From: Bacteroidota bacterium
Lineage (GTDB): Bacteria > Chlamydiota > Chlamydiia > Chlamydiales > FEN-1388
Assembly (NCBI GenBank): GCA_013285825.1
Contig: JABDGV010000008.1
Span: 8,620-43,431 of the forward strand
Direction of reading: 5' to 3'
DNA: 34,812 bases
Program-made: the position numbers and the translations under genes
The notes under the pieces: generated by a model
Database searches by the model: none
Told to the model about the DNA's origin: nothing
Seen by the model: the letters and a program-made list of their open reading frames with translations, nothing else
Part shown: positions 16,601-23,924 of the stretch, piece after piece
How the letters are laid out: the number at the start of each line of letters is the position of its first letter
Position numbering within the stretch: position 1 is the stretch's first letter

Positions 16601-17457
16601 GGGTCTTGAGGAAGTACCTTTTTTGCTCTCTCTTTTATTTCATCGATGATTTTTGAATCTTTGATTTTTTTTCCAAGAATTGCGAGTACGAGAGCTGTTT
16701 TTGCAAACGCTTTATACTGCTTTTTGTCCCACTGATTTTCCTCGATTTTTAAGAAGTATTGGGGGTTAGTGGAGAGTTTTTCTAAGAGTTCTTGATACGT
16801 TTCTTTTTGAGGAGGATGTTTAGGCTTGCTCTGTTTCTTTGAAGGTTCTTCTATGATTATCTCTTCATTGCCTGCTGGAATAATCTCTTTGGCGACCGCT
16901 ACAGTAGTTTTTTGTGTTTCTCTGTTTTTTTCACCAGTCGGTTTGGGGAGTTTTTTATCGACCACCGTTTGAGTTTTTTTGGTTTGGTTCTCTTGATTTA
17001 TTTTCTTTTTCTTCGATTCAGAGCTGGCAGTACTTTCTTGATTCGTGACGATTGGATCAGGAACAGTATCAACTTTCAATGGTACAATGTTCATTTCGGG
17101 GAGTTGAGGCTCACTAATAACTATTTGCGGTTCCTGGGACAGGTTTTTGTCGACTATCGTTTGAGTTTTATTAGCTAGGTCCAGAGTGGCATTGATTTCA
17201 TGAGAGTCTGAAAAAAGAATGAAATCCAGGGGATCTACTTTCTTTTTAATTAAATCGATAGAGGTTTCTTTGATAATTGTTTTTTGAATTATTTTAGAGT
17301 TCAGATTAGGTATGGGTTCATCGCTGTTGTTTTTAGGAATCGGGAACCAGTTTGGATGTTCAGATATTTTGCACACACTGTCGAGAGGACAATTAGCAAT
17401 ATACCCAAATTCTACTACCGGATTCTCAGTTCCCGGGATTGAAAGTTTACTTGTCAT
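13651..17457 (-). CDS. Paralog D of four-gene family: two-domain, 1268 residues
   Basis: The fourth (last transcribed) member of the array. The N-terminal module (about 1-41) reads LSIPG...VVEFGYIANCP...WFPI. A linker (42-219) rich in Lys, Glu, Thr and Pro includes the family motifs DPLDFILFSD and VAKEIIPAG. Two copies of the family domain begin at Y221 and Y743, 522 residues apart. Each contains LLEK[LI]S, FAKTALV, CMAYHRSD or CMIYHHSN, LLA[ST]D[ST]IK, FED-RFP, and FADDSIR or FADDCIR. The FADD[SC]IRYD segment resembles DUF4116-type repeats, as far as I can judge without a search. No catalytic motif, signal peptide or membrane segment is visible. It starts 34 bases after paralog C; its leader ends TAGGCTTTAAAAA before ATG. 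It is probably a large helical-repeat protein, perhaps a secreted effector, but function is unknown. Confidence 0.85.
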   Translation of the reverse strand: MTSKLSIPGTENPVVEFGYIANCPLDSVCKISEHPNWFPIPKNNSDEPIPNLNSKIIQKTIIKETSIDLIKKKVDPLDFILFSDSHEINATLDLANKTQTIVDKNLSQEPQIVISEPQLPEMNIVPLKVDTVPDPIVTNQESTASSESKKKKINQENQTKKTQTVVDKKLPKPTGEKNRETQKTTVAVAKEIIPAGNEEIIIEEPSKKQSKPKHPPQKETYQELLEKLSTNPQYFLKIEENQWDKKQYKAFAKTALVLAILGKKIKDSKIIDEIKERAKKVLPQDPSILKNDEEFGLCEEKPDLKSILQNNHQFFLGFYDKYLDLSYDQILTMLELLQTDFTQSDNLHNAAIFSLAALASIPAIARKIAKGDFGEEATVCLFFCMAYHRSDIDIFKAGSKRFAPLMLLASDSIKKAPGLSDCWLKAGIAINYDHTLVFEDHRFPKGYRQEILKSDQLILEGIHNNPSIVLHAKNVSPHLLKNALARLLLNKDVEELFGKYKEQLLALAKKHLPTVDSEIKNQEGLDQILLLKPKVREAFNLGGSIEVIQAWKDINVNCSFTQFIDALNALKLLLEKPISYGKNLLKNYSFFSLVDVQEAMEYVLNYVMTNETDSTTQQTIVQLYPRNRRFVEIALATDQYKRALYFADDSIRYDPKLKNELVRMVTTMLTVKGIKALESYNFPKQVLYDVEIVSELMKINPEILKHASKSVKKKLKYEQTIVEKSSDSIVESTKQQPENNPFYEELLEKISSDPSELLNLKESDWDKTQLKMFAKTALVTLKLEEQKKNKILAKEAIEKKAEKLLPKEPSKVKSYDEFHKTFNAAKYSELFKISHEEMVAFYNKNLDLSYHQILTLLTFLTEPLGSSEQKHFAALALLPIKKIALKIAREEFGTERSKITPNCMIYHHSNLEIMQRGSQLCSSFLLLATDTIKNVKELKPYWLEAGIDINFKDHTFIFEDSRFPKEYIEELLNSEEAILNGIHISSPSIILQAGQEVRESEMYSTLVKNALYRLMSEKDEQGNLRFVDHKEALINLAKKVLPTKPTEISNQKGWDEYLEKNPQILKAVREGGNFDIDLASGDFFDLSYEQFMRSLISLNIYLYQGKPKELLFKEYFFTSLIDIREAMLNLLQHSKMCESISKQFIIQFHSDDSEMVSRALIDEPNGWSLYFADDCIRYDEDNKKALAKLTASLIRKNGEKVIDEDPRFPKKALDDVEVLEEMMKIDYSYINYASSAAKKHPKYADLLYLKIEKLVSELSIEAKHDKKK

Positions 17458-17491
17458 TTTTTAAAGCCTATAAATTAATCACGATTAGTTC

Positions 17492-20400
17492 TTATTTTTT
17501 GTTGATGTCGACCTCAGAGAGTTTTTTCTGCAATGCCTTCATCAAGATATTCGTATATTTTGGCTCGTCCTTAACCTTATTGCTCGCATAGAAGGCTAAA
17601 GAGCTTTCGATATTCACCATTTCTTCAATCACGTCGATGTCGTCCAGTCCATTTCTTGGGAAGCGGGGGTCATTCTTGATAGACGCTTCACCTCTTGCCA
17701 ATATGAGGAAAGCAATCAGGTGAGCTAGGGGTTTTTTATAACGTTCTGCATAACGGATAGAATCATCTGCAAAATAGAGAGAGAGACAAGATTCATCATC
17801 TTTGAGTGCACGATTCACCATTTCAGCATCATTTGGGTGTTGTTGGATGATCAACTGTTTGGTTGCGCTATCACACATGTTTGGATGCTGTAAGAGCTTC
17901 AACATCACTTCACGCTCATTAATGAGAGATATGAAGAAAAACTCTTTGAAGAGATGTTTTTTAGGTTGATTTTGGGATAAATAAAGATTGAGTAAGATAA
18001 GCGATCTTCTGAATTGCTCAAAGGATAGATCAAAAAAACTACCCTTGAAGTCATTGTCAACATCAAAAGTTCCGCCCTTTTCAATTTTCTCTAAAATCTC
18101 TGGATTATTTTTGAGATATTCATCCCACGCCTTTTGATCTAAGATTTTTGAAGAGGTAGTTGGAAGAACCTTTTCGGCAAGAGTAAAAAGTGCGGGCTTG
18201 TGAACTTCAAAGGTGTTGTTGCCCTCTTTGTTTTTGGCAAACCAGTAGCGAGCAAATGCATTTTTTACTAATTGTTTATATACAAAGCTGATCTGTTTAT
18301 TTTCCGTTTTCAACCGCTCGCCTGTATGGAATATAATTGCGGGATCGTAGATGTGTATTCCGTCGAGAAGCAGTTTCGAAGAGTTCAGAAGTTCGTCTTT
18401 GCAGCCCTCTGGAAATCGACTATCTTGGAAAACAAATTTTTTATCGAAATTGGGAGCAATCCCTGCCTTCAACCAAAAGGGCCTAAGCTCGATTGTTTTT
18501 GTAATCGTATCAGATGCGAAGAGAATAAAGGGCGGACAAATTTGAGATCCCTTCTGGATAATTTCAAGGTCTGAGGAGTGGTAGATCATGCAGTTGGGTG
18601 AAATTTTTGTGATAAGCTCTCCAAACTCCCAGCTTACGATTTTACGAGAGATTGTTTTTATAGGAACGAGCGCAAGAGCTGCAAAAAATTGATCTTCGGG
18701 CTTTCCTAACCTCTCTATAAGTATAAAGAGGAAGGTCAAAGTCTGATTGTAGGAGAGGTCGAGCTGTTCATTATAAAAGTTGAGAAGATCCTTAGGATTT
18801 ATATTTATTAATTCGGCGTACTCAAACGTTTTTAAAGCTTCAGCATACTCTTTGTAGTTTTTGACTTTTGAAGGATTACTTGGCAGAAGCTCTTCTGCCT
18901 TTTTCTTAATACCTTCTATTAGGTTGAGATTTACCTTTTTTGTATTTTCCAGTAATGCACCTGCAAGAGCCGTTCTGGCAAACATTTTGAGTTGAGTTTT
19001 ATCCCAATCGCTCTCTTGGATTTTTAACAATTCAGATGGGTTTAAAGATATTTTCTCTAACAGCTCTTCATAGGATTGCGTTGGTTTAGTAAGGGTAACA
19101 GGGCTATTTTTTTCTGGTTCACAGCGTATGATTTCCGATTTTTGAGCTTTTAGTTTCAGTTGTACATTCTCGCTGGCATAATCAAGCAGCTTAGGATCTA
19201 ATTTAATCAATTCGGAGAGAATCTCTAGATCATCGAGTACCTTTTTGGGAAAGAGGGTCACAGTAACAAGCTCTTTTGCTCCCATTGCAATTAGGAGAGG
19301 AGATAGCGCTTGAATGAGCTCTTTTTTAAACTTTGGATCGTATCGGATAGAATCATCTGCAAAGATGAGCGAGTTACAATATTTATCCGTTTTGAGAGCA
19401 AGCTCAACCAGCTGTCTATTCTTGGGATAGAGCTGCACGATCGTCCCTTGTGTTGTTGCAGCGTCATCGTACATTGGGAAATAGTTGAGGACGGCGCGCA
19501 TTGCTTCTATAACATCTACCAGTACAAGAAATGAAAAAATCTTAAGAGGACTTTTTCCTGGTTCAATAGGCTTTTGATAGAGAATTTTGAGGGCTTCCAA
19601 AGCTTTCATGAATTGAGAATAAGAGCAGTTTAAGAATTTGGTTTTCCAACTACTCATAACATCATACGACCCTCCACCGTTCAGCATTTTGTTCAATAGG
19701 GGGTTTCCTAGAAGCAATGAATCTAAATCATTTTGATCGGAAATTTTTGAATCTATGGTCGGGAGAGTTTTCTTAGCGAGCGATAGGAGTGTTTCTTTGT
19801 ATTCTCCATAGAGTATTTCTACGTCCTTGTTAAGCAAGAGTCGAGCGAGGGCATTTTTCAATAAATTTGCGAATGCATCTCTGTTTTTTCTTATGGTTTC
19901 TCCGGCATAAATAGGTGCCGAAGGACTGTTTTCGATAGCTTCTAACAATAGGGAATAAGAATTTACGATGAGAGATTTATATTCTTGAGGAAAGCGGGGA
20001 TCATTAAATATAAATCCTTTGCCGAAGTTAATCTTAATGCCAGCTTGCAACCAGCTATCTTTTAATTCAGGCGATTTTTTTAAAGAATCTGAGGCCAGCA
20101 GCATGAGAGGCGGGTGCCATTTCGAGCCCTCTTTGAAGATTTCGAGGTCTGAGCGATGATAGGCCATGCAATAGAAGAGACAGTCTTTGGAGCCCTCTCC
20201 AAAATCGCCTCTGGCTATTTTTCGAGCAACTATAGGTACCGAAAGGAGAGCTGTTAGGGCAAAACGAGCTGCAGAGTACAGCTGCTCATTTTTAGTAAAA
20301 TCGGTTTGCAGTATCTCAAGCATGCTTATGATCTGATCGTAGGAGACGTTGAAATATTTATCATAAAAATCAAGAAAGTACTGGTGATTGTTAGATAGAA

Positions 20401-21439
20401 TGCGCCCTGAAAGGGGTCTCTCTTTACAAGCATGAAATTCTTCACTGTTTGTCAGTTTTGACAACTCTTTAGGAAGTACCTCTTGTGCTCTTTTTTTAAT
20501 CTCTTCGAGGATTGTTAAATCTTTGAATTTTTTATCAAGGATTGCGAGTACAAGCGCTGTTTTAGCTAAGGTTTTATATTGATTTTCAGACAAGCTCTCT
20601 TTATCGATGAGAAGGAAAAGAGAGGGGTCAGAAGAGATTTTTTCTAATAGCTCATCATAGGAGTCTTTTTTAGGAATTGGTTTTTGCTCAGTTGGCTCAA
20701 AGACATGAGTGGTCTCATTGAGGACTTTTTCATTGCTCTCTGTTGGTGCCTGGTTGTTTACAGGAATAATCGTTTTGGCAACTCTTTCGGTACTTTTTTG
20801 TGATTTTTTCTTTTTCTTACCAGACTGTTTGGGGAGTTCGGTTTGGACTACCTCTTGCGTTTTTTTAGCTTGGCTGTTTTGTTTTGTTTGTGCGGCTTTT
20901 CTTCTGTTTTTCTTTGATTTCTTTTTGGGATTTATCTTTTGAGGAGGGAGTTCAACTTCACTATCCGATAAAACAGGCTCTTCCTGATCTTGAATATCTT
21001 GTCCTTCCTCTTGTAATTGAACTTCCGGTTCTTGAACCTCTTGCTCTTGAACCTCTTGCTCTTCTAGAGTCTCTGAAAATAAACTGAATTTTAACGGAAC
21101 AATTTCCTTTTCAATGAGTTGGAATTCACCGATGTCGCTTTCCGGCGGTTGTGAAGGGTTGCTTTCGACTATTTTGTTGAATTGAGGAGTTTTGACTTTT
21201 TGCGTGTTCGAAAGAACTAATTTTTTATCGCTTTTTTTGGCACACGATTCTGGAATGATATCTTTTTGACTAAGAAAATCGACTGGCAGATCATTTGGTT
21301 CTTGGGGGATTACTTGATTGATCGCGAACCAGCGGCCATCTTCAAATACTAATGAATAACTCTCAGGAGGACAGTTTACTGGAAAGCCAAACTCGATTAT
21401 TTCATTCCCAAATCCTGGGATAGAAAGTTTGGATGTCAT
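17492..21439 (-). CDS. Paralog C of four-gene family: two-domain, 1315 residues
   Basis: The largest member. The N-module (about 1-41) reads LSIPG...IIEFGFPVNCP...WFAI. The linker (42-259) holds KEIVPLKFSLFSE, a Gln/Glu run in which a 15-base unit recurs (EVQEQEVQEPEVQ), a very basic patch (KKKSKKNRRKAAQ) and VAKTIIPV. Domains begin at Y261 and Y790, 529 residues apart. The first has CMAYHRSD and FADDSIRYDP; the second CMIYHSSD and FADDSIRYAE. The second domain is clearly closer to the second domain of paralog D than to its own first domain. It starts with the same residues as paralog D (MTSKLSIPG). It has its own likely promoter (21476-21504) besides read-through from B. Unknown function; a soluble, charged protein. 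Confidence 0.85.
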   Translation of the reverse strand: MTSKLSIPGFGNEIIEFGFPVNCPPESYSLVFEDGRWFAINQVIPQEPNDLPVDFLSQKDIIPESCAKKSDKKLVLSNTQKVKTPQFNKIVESNPSQPPESDIGEFQLIEKEIVPLKFSLFSETLEEQEVQEQEVQEPEVQLQEEGQDIQDQEEPVLSDSEVELPPQKINPKKKSKKNRRKAAQTKQNSQAKKTQEVVQTELPKQSGKKKKKSQKSTERVAKTIIPVNNQAPTESNEKVLNETTHVFEPTEQKPIPKKDSYDELLEKISSDPSLFLLIDKESLSENQYKTLAKTALVLAILDKKFKDLTILEEIKKRAQEVLPKELSKLTNSEEFHACKERPLSGRILSNNHQYFLDFYDKYFNVSYDQIISMLEILQTDFTKNEQLYSAARFALTALLSVPIVARKIARGDFGEGSKDCLFYCMAYHRSDLEIFKEGSKWHPPLMLLASDSLKKSPELKDSWLQAGIKINFGKGFIFNDPRFPQEYKSLIVNSYSLLLEAIENSPSAPIYAGETIRKNRDAFANLLKNALARLLLNKDVEILYGEYKETLLSLAKKTLPTIDSKISDQNDLDSLLLGNPLLNKMLNGGGSYDVMSSWKTKFLNCSYSQFMKALEALKILYQKPIEPGKSPLKIFSFLVLVDVIEAMRAVLNYFPMYDDAATTQGTIVQLYPKNRQLVELALKTDKYCNSLIFADDSIRYDPKFKKELIQALSPLLIAMGAKELVTVTLFPKKVLDDLEILSELIKLDPKLLDYASENVQLKLKAQKSEIIRCEPEKNSPVTLTKPTQSYEELLEKISLNPSELLKIQESDWDKTQLKMFARTALAGALLENTKKVNLNLIEGIKKKAEELLPSNPSKVKNYKEYAEALKTFEYAELININPKDLLNFYNEQLDLSYNQTLTFLFILIERLGKPEDQFFAALALVPIKTISRKIVSWEFGELITKISPNCMIYHSSDLEIIQKGSQICPPFILFASDTITKTIELRPFWLKAGIAPNFDKKFVFQDSRFPEGCKDELLNSSKLLLDGIHIYDPAIIFHTGERLKTENKQISFVYKQLVKNAFARYWFAKNKEGNNTFEVHKPALFTLAEKVLPTTSSKILDQKAWDEYLKNNPEILEKIEKGGTFDVDNDFKGSFFDLSFEQFRRSLILLNLYLSQNQPKKHLFKEFFFISLINEREVMLKLLQHPNMCDSATKQLIIQQHPNDAEMVNRALKDDESCLSLYFADDSIRYAERYKKPLAHLIAFLILARGEASIKNDPRFPRNGLDDIDVIEEMVNIESSLAFYASNKVKDEPKYTNILMKALQKKLSEVDINKK

Positions 21440-21475
21440 ATAATTAATAACCTAAAAATTAAATAAAATTAATAA

Positions 21476-21504
21476 ATAATAAAGATTTCAATTATTATCT
21501 TCAA
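21476..21504 (-). promoter_or_regulatory. Candidate promoter of paralog C, shared leader type
   Basis: On the minus strand TTGAAG (21499-21504), a 17-base spacer and TATTAT (21476-21481). The following AT-rich leader (down to 21440) matches the leader of paralog A over roughly 25 bases (TATTTATTAATTTTATTTAA), ending in an AGG before the ATG. The -35 box lies inside the end of the paralog B coding region. Confidence 0.45.
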
Positions 21505-23905
21505 TGTTCAATTTTACAAGCTCATGAGTTATTTTACTCATAGTATTCTTGGCCAGATCAGCTTCTTTTTTGAGGCTGTCATACTTCTCTTTGAGTTCCT
21601 TTTGTGCTTTTTCAGTCGCAAATGTAAAAATATCAGGTTCGATATCCATCAGAGGGGAAACTATTTCTGGGTCGTCAAGTATCTTTTTGGGAAAGTAGGT
21701 GGCATCGACAGCCTTTGTGCCTCTTGCAACAAGCAGAATGGAGACTATCTTCGTCAGCTCTTTTTTATACTTCGGATTGTATCGGATTGAATCATCAGCA
21801 AAATAAATTGCTCTTTTATTTGGATCACCTTCTATTGCACGCAAAACAAGACGTAGATTCTTAGGATACATCCGCACAATGTTTTGTTGGTTTGAGGAAT
21901 CTTTGATGTCCCACTTCATATTGCTCAGCACTCCATACATTGCCTCTTCAACATCAATGAGTGAGAAAAAAGAAAAGTCCTTCAAAAGATTTGTATCGAT
22001 TGGAAGGGGCTTTGATAAAAGTAGGTTGAGAGAAATCAAAGCTCTGATGAACTGATCATAAGAACAGTTAAAAAAATCATTTTTGAACGGAGTAAGAATT
22101 TCCATTTCTGTTCCTTTCTGGAAGAGATCGATAATTTCAGGTTTATCTTGAAGCAGTTTGTTCAACATTTCTTGACCAGTGATTTTGGAATCGGATTTTG
22201 GAAGAGAGATTTTGGCAAGTCCCAACAAAGTTTTTTTGTGATGTCCAAAACTTTTTTGGACTTCCTGGTTAAACCAGATCCGAGCGAGTGCATTCTTCAA
22301 TAATAGTGGGAAATTTTTTATGTTCAAACCCACATGGAGTACAATCGATGGATTGTTTCGGATGCCTTTTAAAAGCAGTTCAAAGGAATTGCAGATGGTT
22401 TCTCTATGTCTCGCTGGAAAGCGTACATCTTCAAAAACAAATTTGCCATCGACGTTAATCTCTATACCGGCATTTAGCCAGCACTTCTCTAATTCCTTAT
22501 CAGTTGAATTTTTAATAGTATCATCTGCTAACAGCATGATATGTGGGAAAAGTTCTGCGCCTTCTTTAAAGATCAGAGGATCTTTACGATGATAGGCCAT
22601 GCAATAGAAATTGGAATATTCTTTTATTATTTCTCCAAATTTTCCTGTTGCAATTTTACGAGCAATTGCAGGTATTGGGATAAGTGCCATTGCTGCAAAA
22701 AGAGCTCCAGTCTGTTTATCCTTGGGTTGGGTAAAATCTATTTGCAGCTGTTCAAGCAGAGTGAGGATCTGTTCGTACGAGACATCAAGATATTGAGTAA
22801 AAAAATTAAGTACGTACTGGTGGTCATTTTTGAATAAATTTTCTGCGGTAGGTAAATCGTTGCACATGCTCATTTCGTCAGGGTTCTTAAGTATTGATGG
22901 CACTTGCGGAAGGATTTTTTGAGCCTTCTCTTTAATTTTATCTCCGTTTTTCGTTGCCACAAGAGTTGGATGGTCCAGAATTAAGCTGACGAGGGCTGTT
23001 TTTGCAAACAAGCTATATTGATCTTTCGGCGAGGCATCTTCCTTGATTTTAAGGAAATAGGCGGGGTCTGCAGAGATTTTTTCTAATAGATCCTCGTGTG
23101 TCTCTTTTTTGGGGATGAGGATTTCTTTAGGCTCAATTTGTACCAACTCAAGAGGTTTCTTGGGGTCTACTACTGGAATAATCTTTTTGGCAACCTCAGC
23201 TGTTTTTTTGCTTTTATTGCCCGTATCTTTCGGGAGATTTTCACCGACTACTTTGTTGGTTTTTTCAGCTTGGTTTTTTTGCTTTGGTTGGGTTGCCTTT
23301 TTTCCCTTGGTCTTTTTTTTCTTGTTGTTGGATTTCAGTTTTGGAGGGTTTTTGACTTCCATAACTGTGATTTCTCTGTCTGATGAGACTGGCTCTTTTT
23401 CTTCTTCTACTTCTTGCTCTTGTACTTCTTGCTCTTGTACTTCTTGCTCTTGTACTTCTTGTTCTTGTACTTCTTGCAATTGATCTTCTGAAATGTCTGA
23501 AAAGAAACTGAAATTCAACGGAACGATTTCCTTTTCAATGAGTTGGAATTCACCGATGTCGCTTTCCAGGGGTTGTGAAAGGTTGCATTCGACTATTTTG
23601 TTGAATGTAGGAGCTTTGACCTCATGACTGTTAATGAAAACTTTATTTTTTAAAGAAGCTACCTTTGTATCTTTTTCATTGAAGAAGGGTGTTTCCTTAG
23701 TTTTTCTCTTAGTTTTTCCCTTAGTTTTCTTATCGATATCAGTAACGACTGGCTGAGTATTTTGTTCTTTGGGGATACATCGCTGGATCGCAAACCATTT
23801 TGGATCTTCCCATATCTTCAACACACTCTTTTCAGGACAATTTACTGTATACCCAAATTCTATTACAGGACCTTTAAGGCCAGGGATTGAAAGTTCAAGT
23901 TTCAT
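21488..23905 (-). CDS. Paralog B of four-gene family: one-domain, 805 residues
   Basis: The second gene of the array. I start it at 23905 (MKLELSIPG) because all four paralogs begin just before the SIPG motif; an ATG at 23950 would add 15 residues and overlap gene A. The N-module reads LSIPG...VIEFGYTVNCP...WFAI. The linker (about 43-268) contains KEIVPLNFSFFSD, four tandem copies of a VQEQE-type pentapeptide, a lysine-rich part, and VAKKIIPV. One domain begins at H270 with LLEKIS, FAKTALV, CMAYHRKD, MLLADDTIK, FEDVRFP, DVEEAM and FADDSIRYNP. The C-terminus is a Lys/Glu-rich helix (KEADLAKNTMSKITHEL). The gap from gene A is 19 bases. No recognised enzyme motif. Confidence 0.85.
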   Translation of the reverse strand: MKLELSIPGLKGPVIEFGYTVNCPEKSVLKIWEDPKWFAIQRCIPKEQNTQPVVTDIDKKTKGKTKRKTKETPFFNEKDTKVASLKNKVFINSHEVKAPTFNKIVECNLSQPLESDIGEFQLIEKEIVPLNFSFFSDISEDQLQEVQEQEVQEQEVQEQEVQEQEVEEEKEPVSSDREITVMEVKNPPKLKSNNKKKKTKGKKATQPKQKNQAEKTNKVVGENLPKDTGNKSKKTAEVAKKIIPVVDPKKPLELVQIEPKEILIPKKETHEDLLEKISADPAYFLKIKEDASPKDQYSLFAKTALVSLILDHPTLVATKNGDKIKEKAQKILPQVPSILKNPDEMSMCNDLPTAENLFKNDHQYVLNFFTQYLDVSYEQILTLLEQLQIDFTQPKDKQTGALFAAMALIPIPAIARKIATGKFGEIIKEYSNFYCMAYHRKDPLIFKEGAELFPHIMLLADDTIKNSTDKELEKCWLNAGIEINVDGKFVFEDVRFPARHRETICNSFELLLKGIRNNPSIVLHVGLNIKNFPLLLKNALARIWFNQEVQKSFGHHKKTLLGLAKISLPKSDSKITGQEMLNKLLQDKPEIIDLFQKGTEMEILTPFKNDFFNCSYDQFIRALISLNLLLSKPLPIDTNLLKDFSFFSLIDVEEAMYGVLSNMKWDIKDSSNQQNIVRMYPKNLRLVLRAIEGDPNKRAIYFADDSIRYNPKYKKELTKIVSILLVARGTKAVDATYFPKKILDDPEIVSPLMDIEPDIFTFATEKAQKELKEKYDSLKKEADLAKNTMSKITHELVKLNIEDNN
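23411..23477 (-). repeat. 15-bp tandem repeat inside paralog B
   Basis: Four units of 15 bases (plus-strand unit TTCTTGCTCTTGTAC; the last unit has one change) followed by a partial unit, coding for VQEQE-like pentapeptides. A related unit (CCTCTTGCTCTTGAA) recurs about three times in paralog C near 21022-21066. The period is a multiple of three, so copy changes keep the frame. Confidence 0.85.
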
Positions 23906-23924
23906 AAATATTTTTTCTTTCCAA

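Noticed and set aside
23411..23477. CRISPR array
   Set aside because: The 15-bp units are adjacent without spacers, lie in frame inside a coding region and code for a simple pentapeptide repeat.
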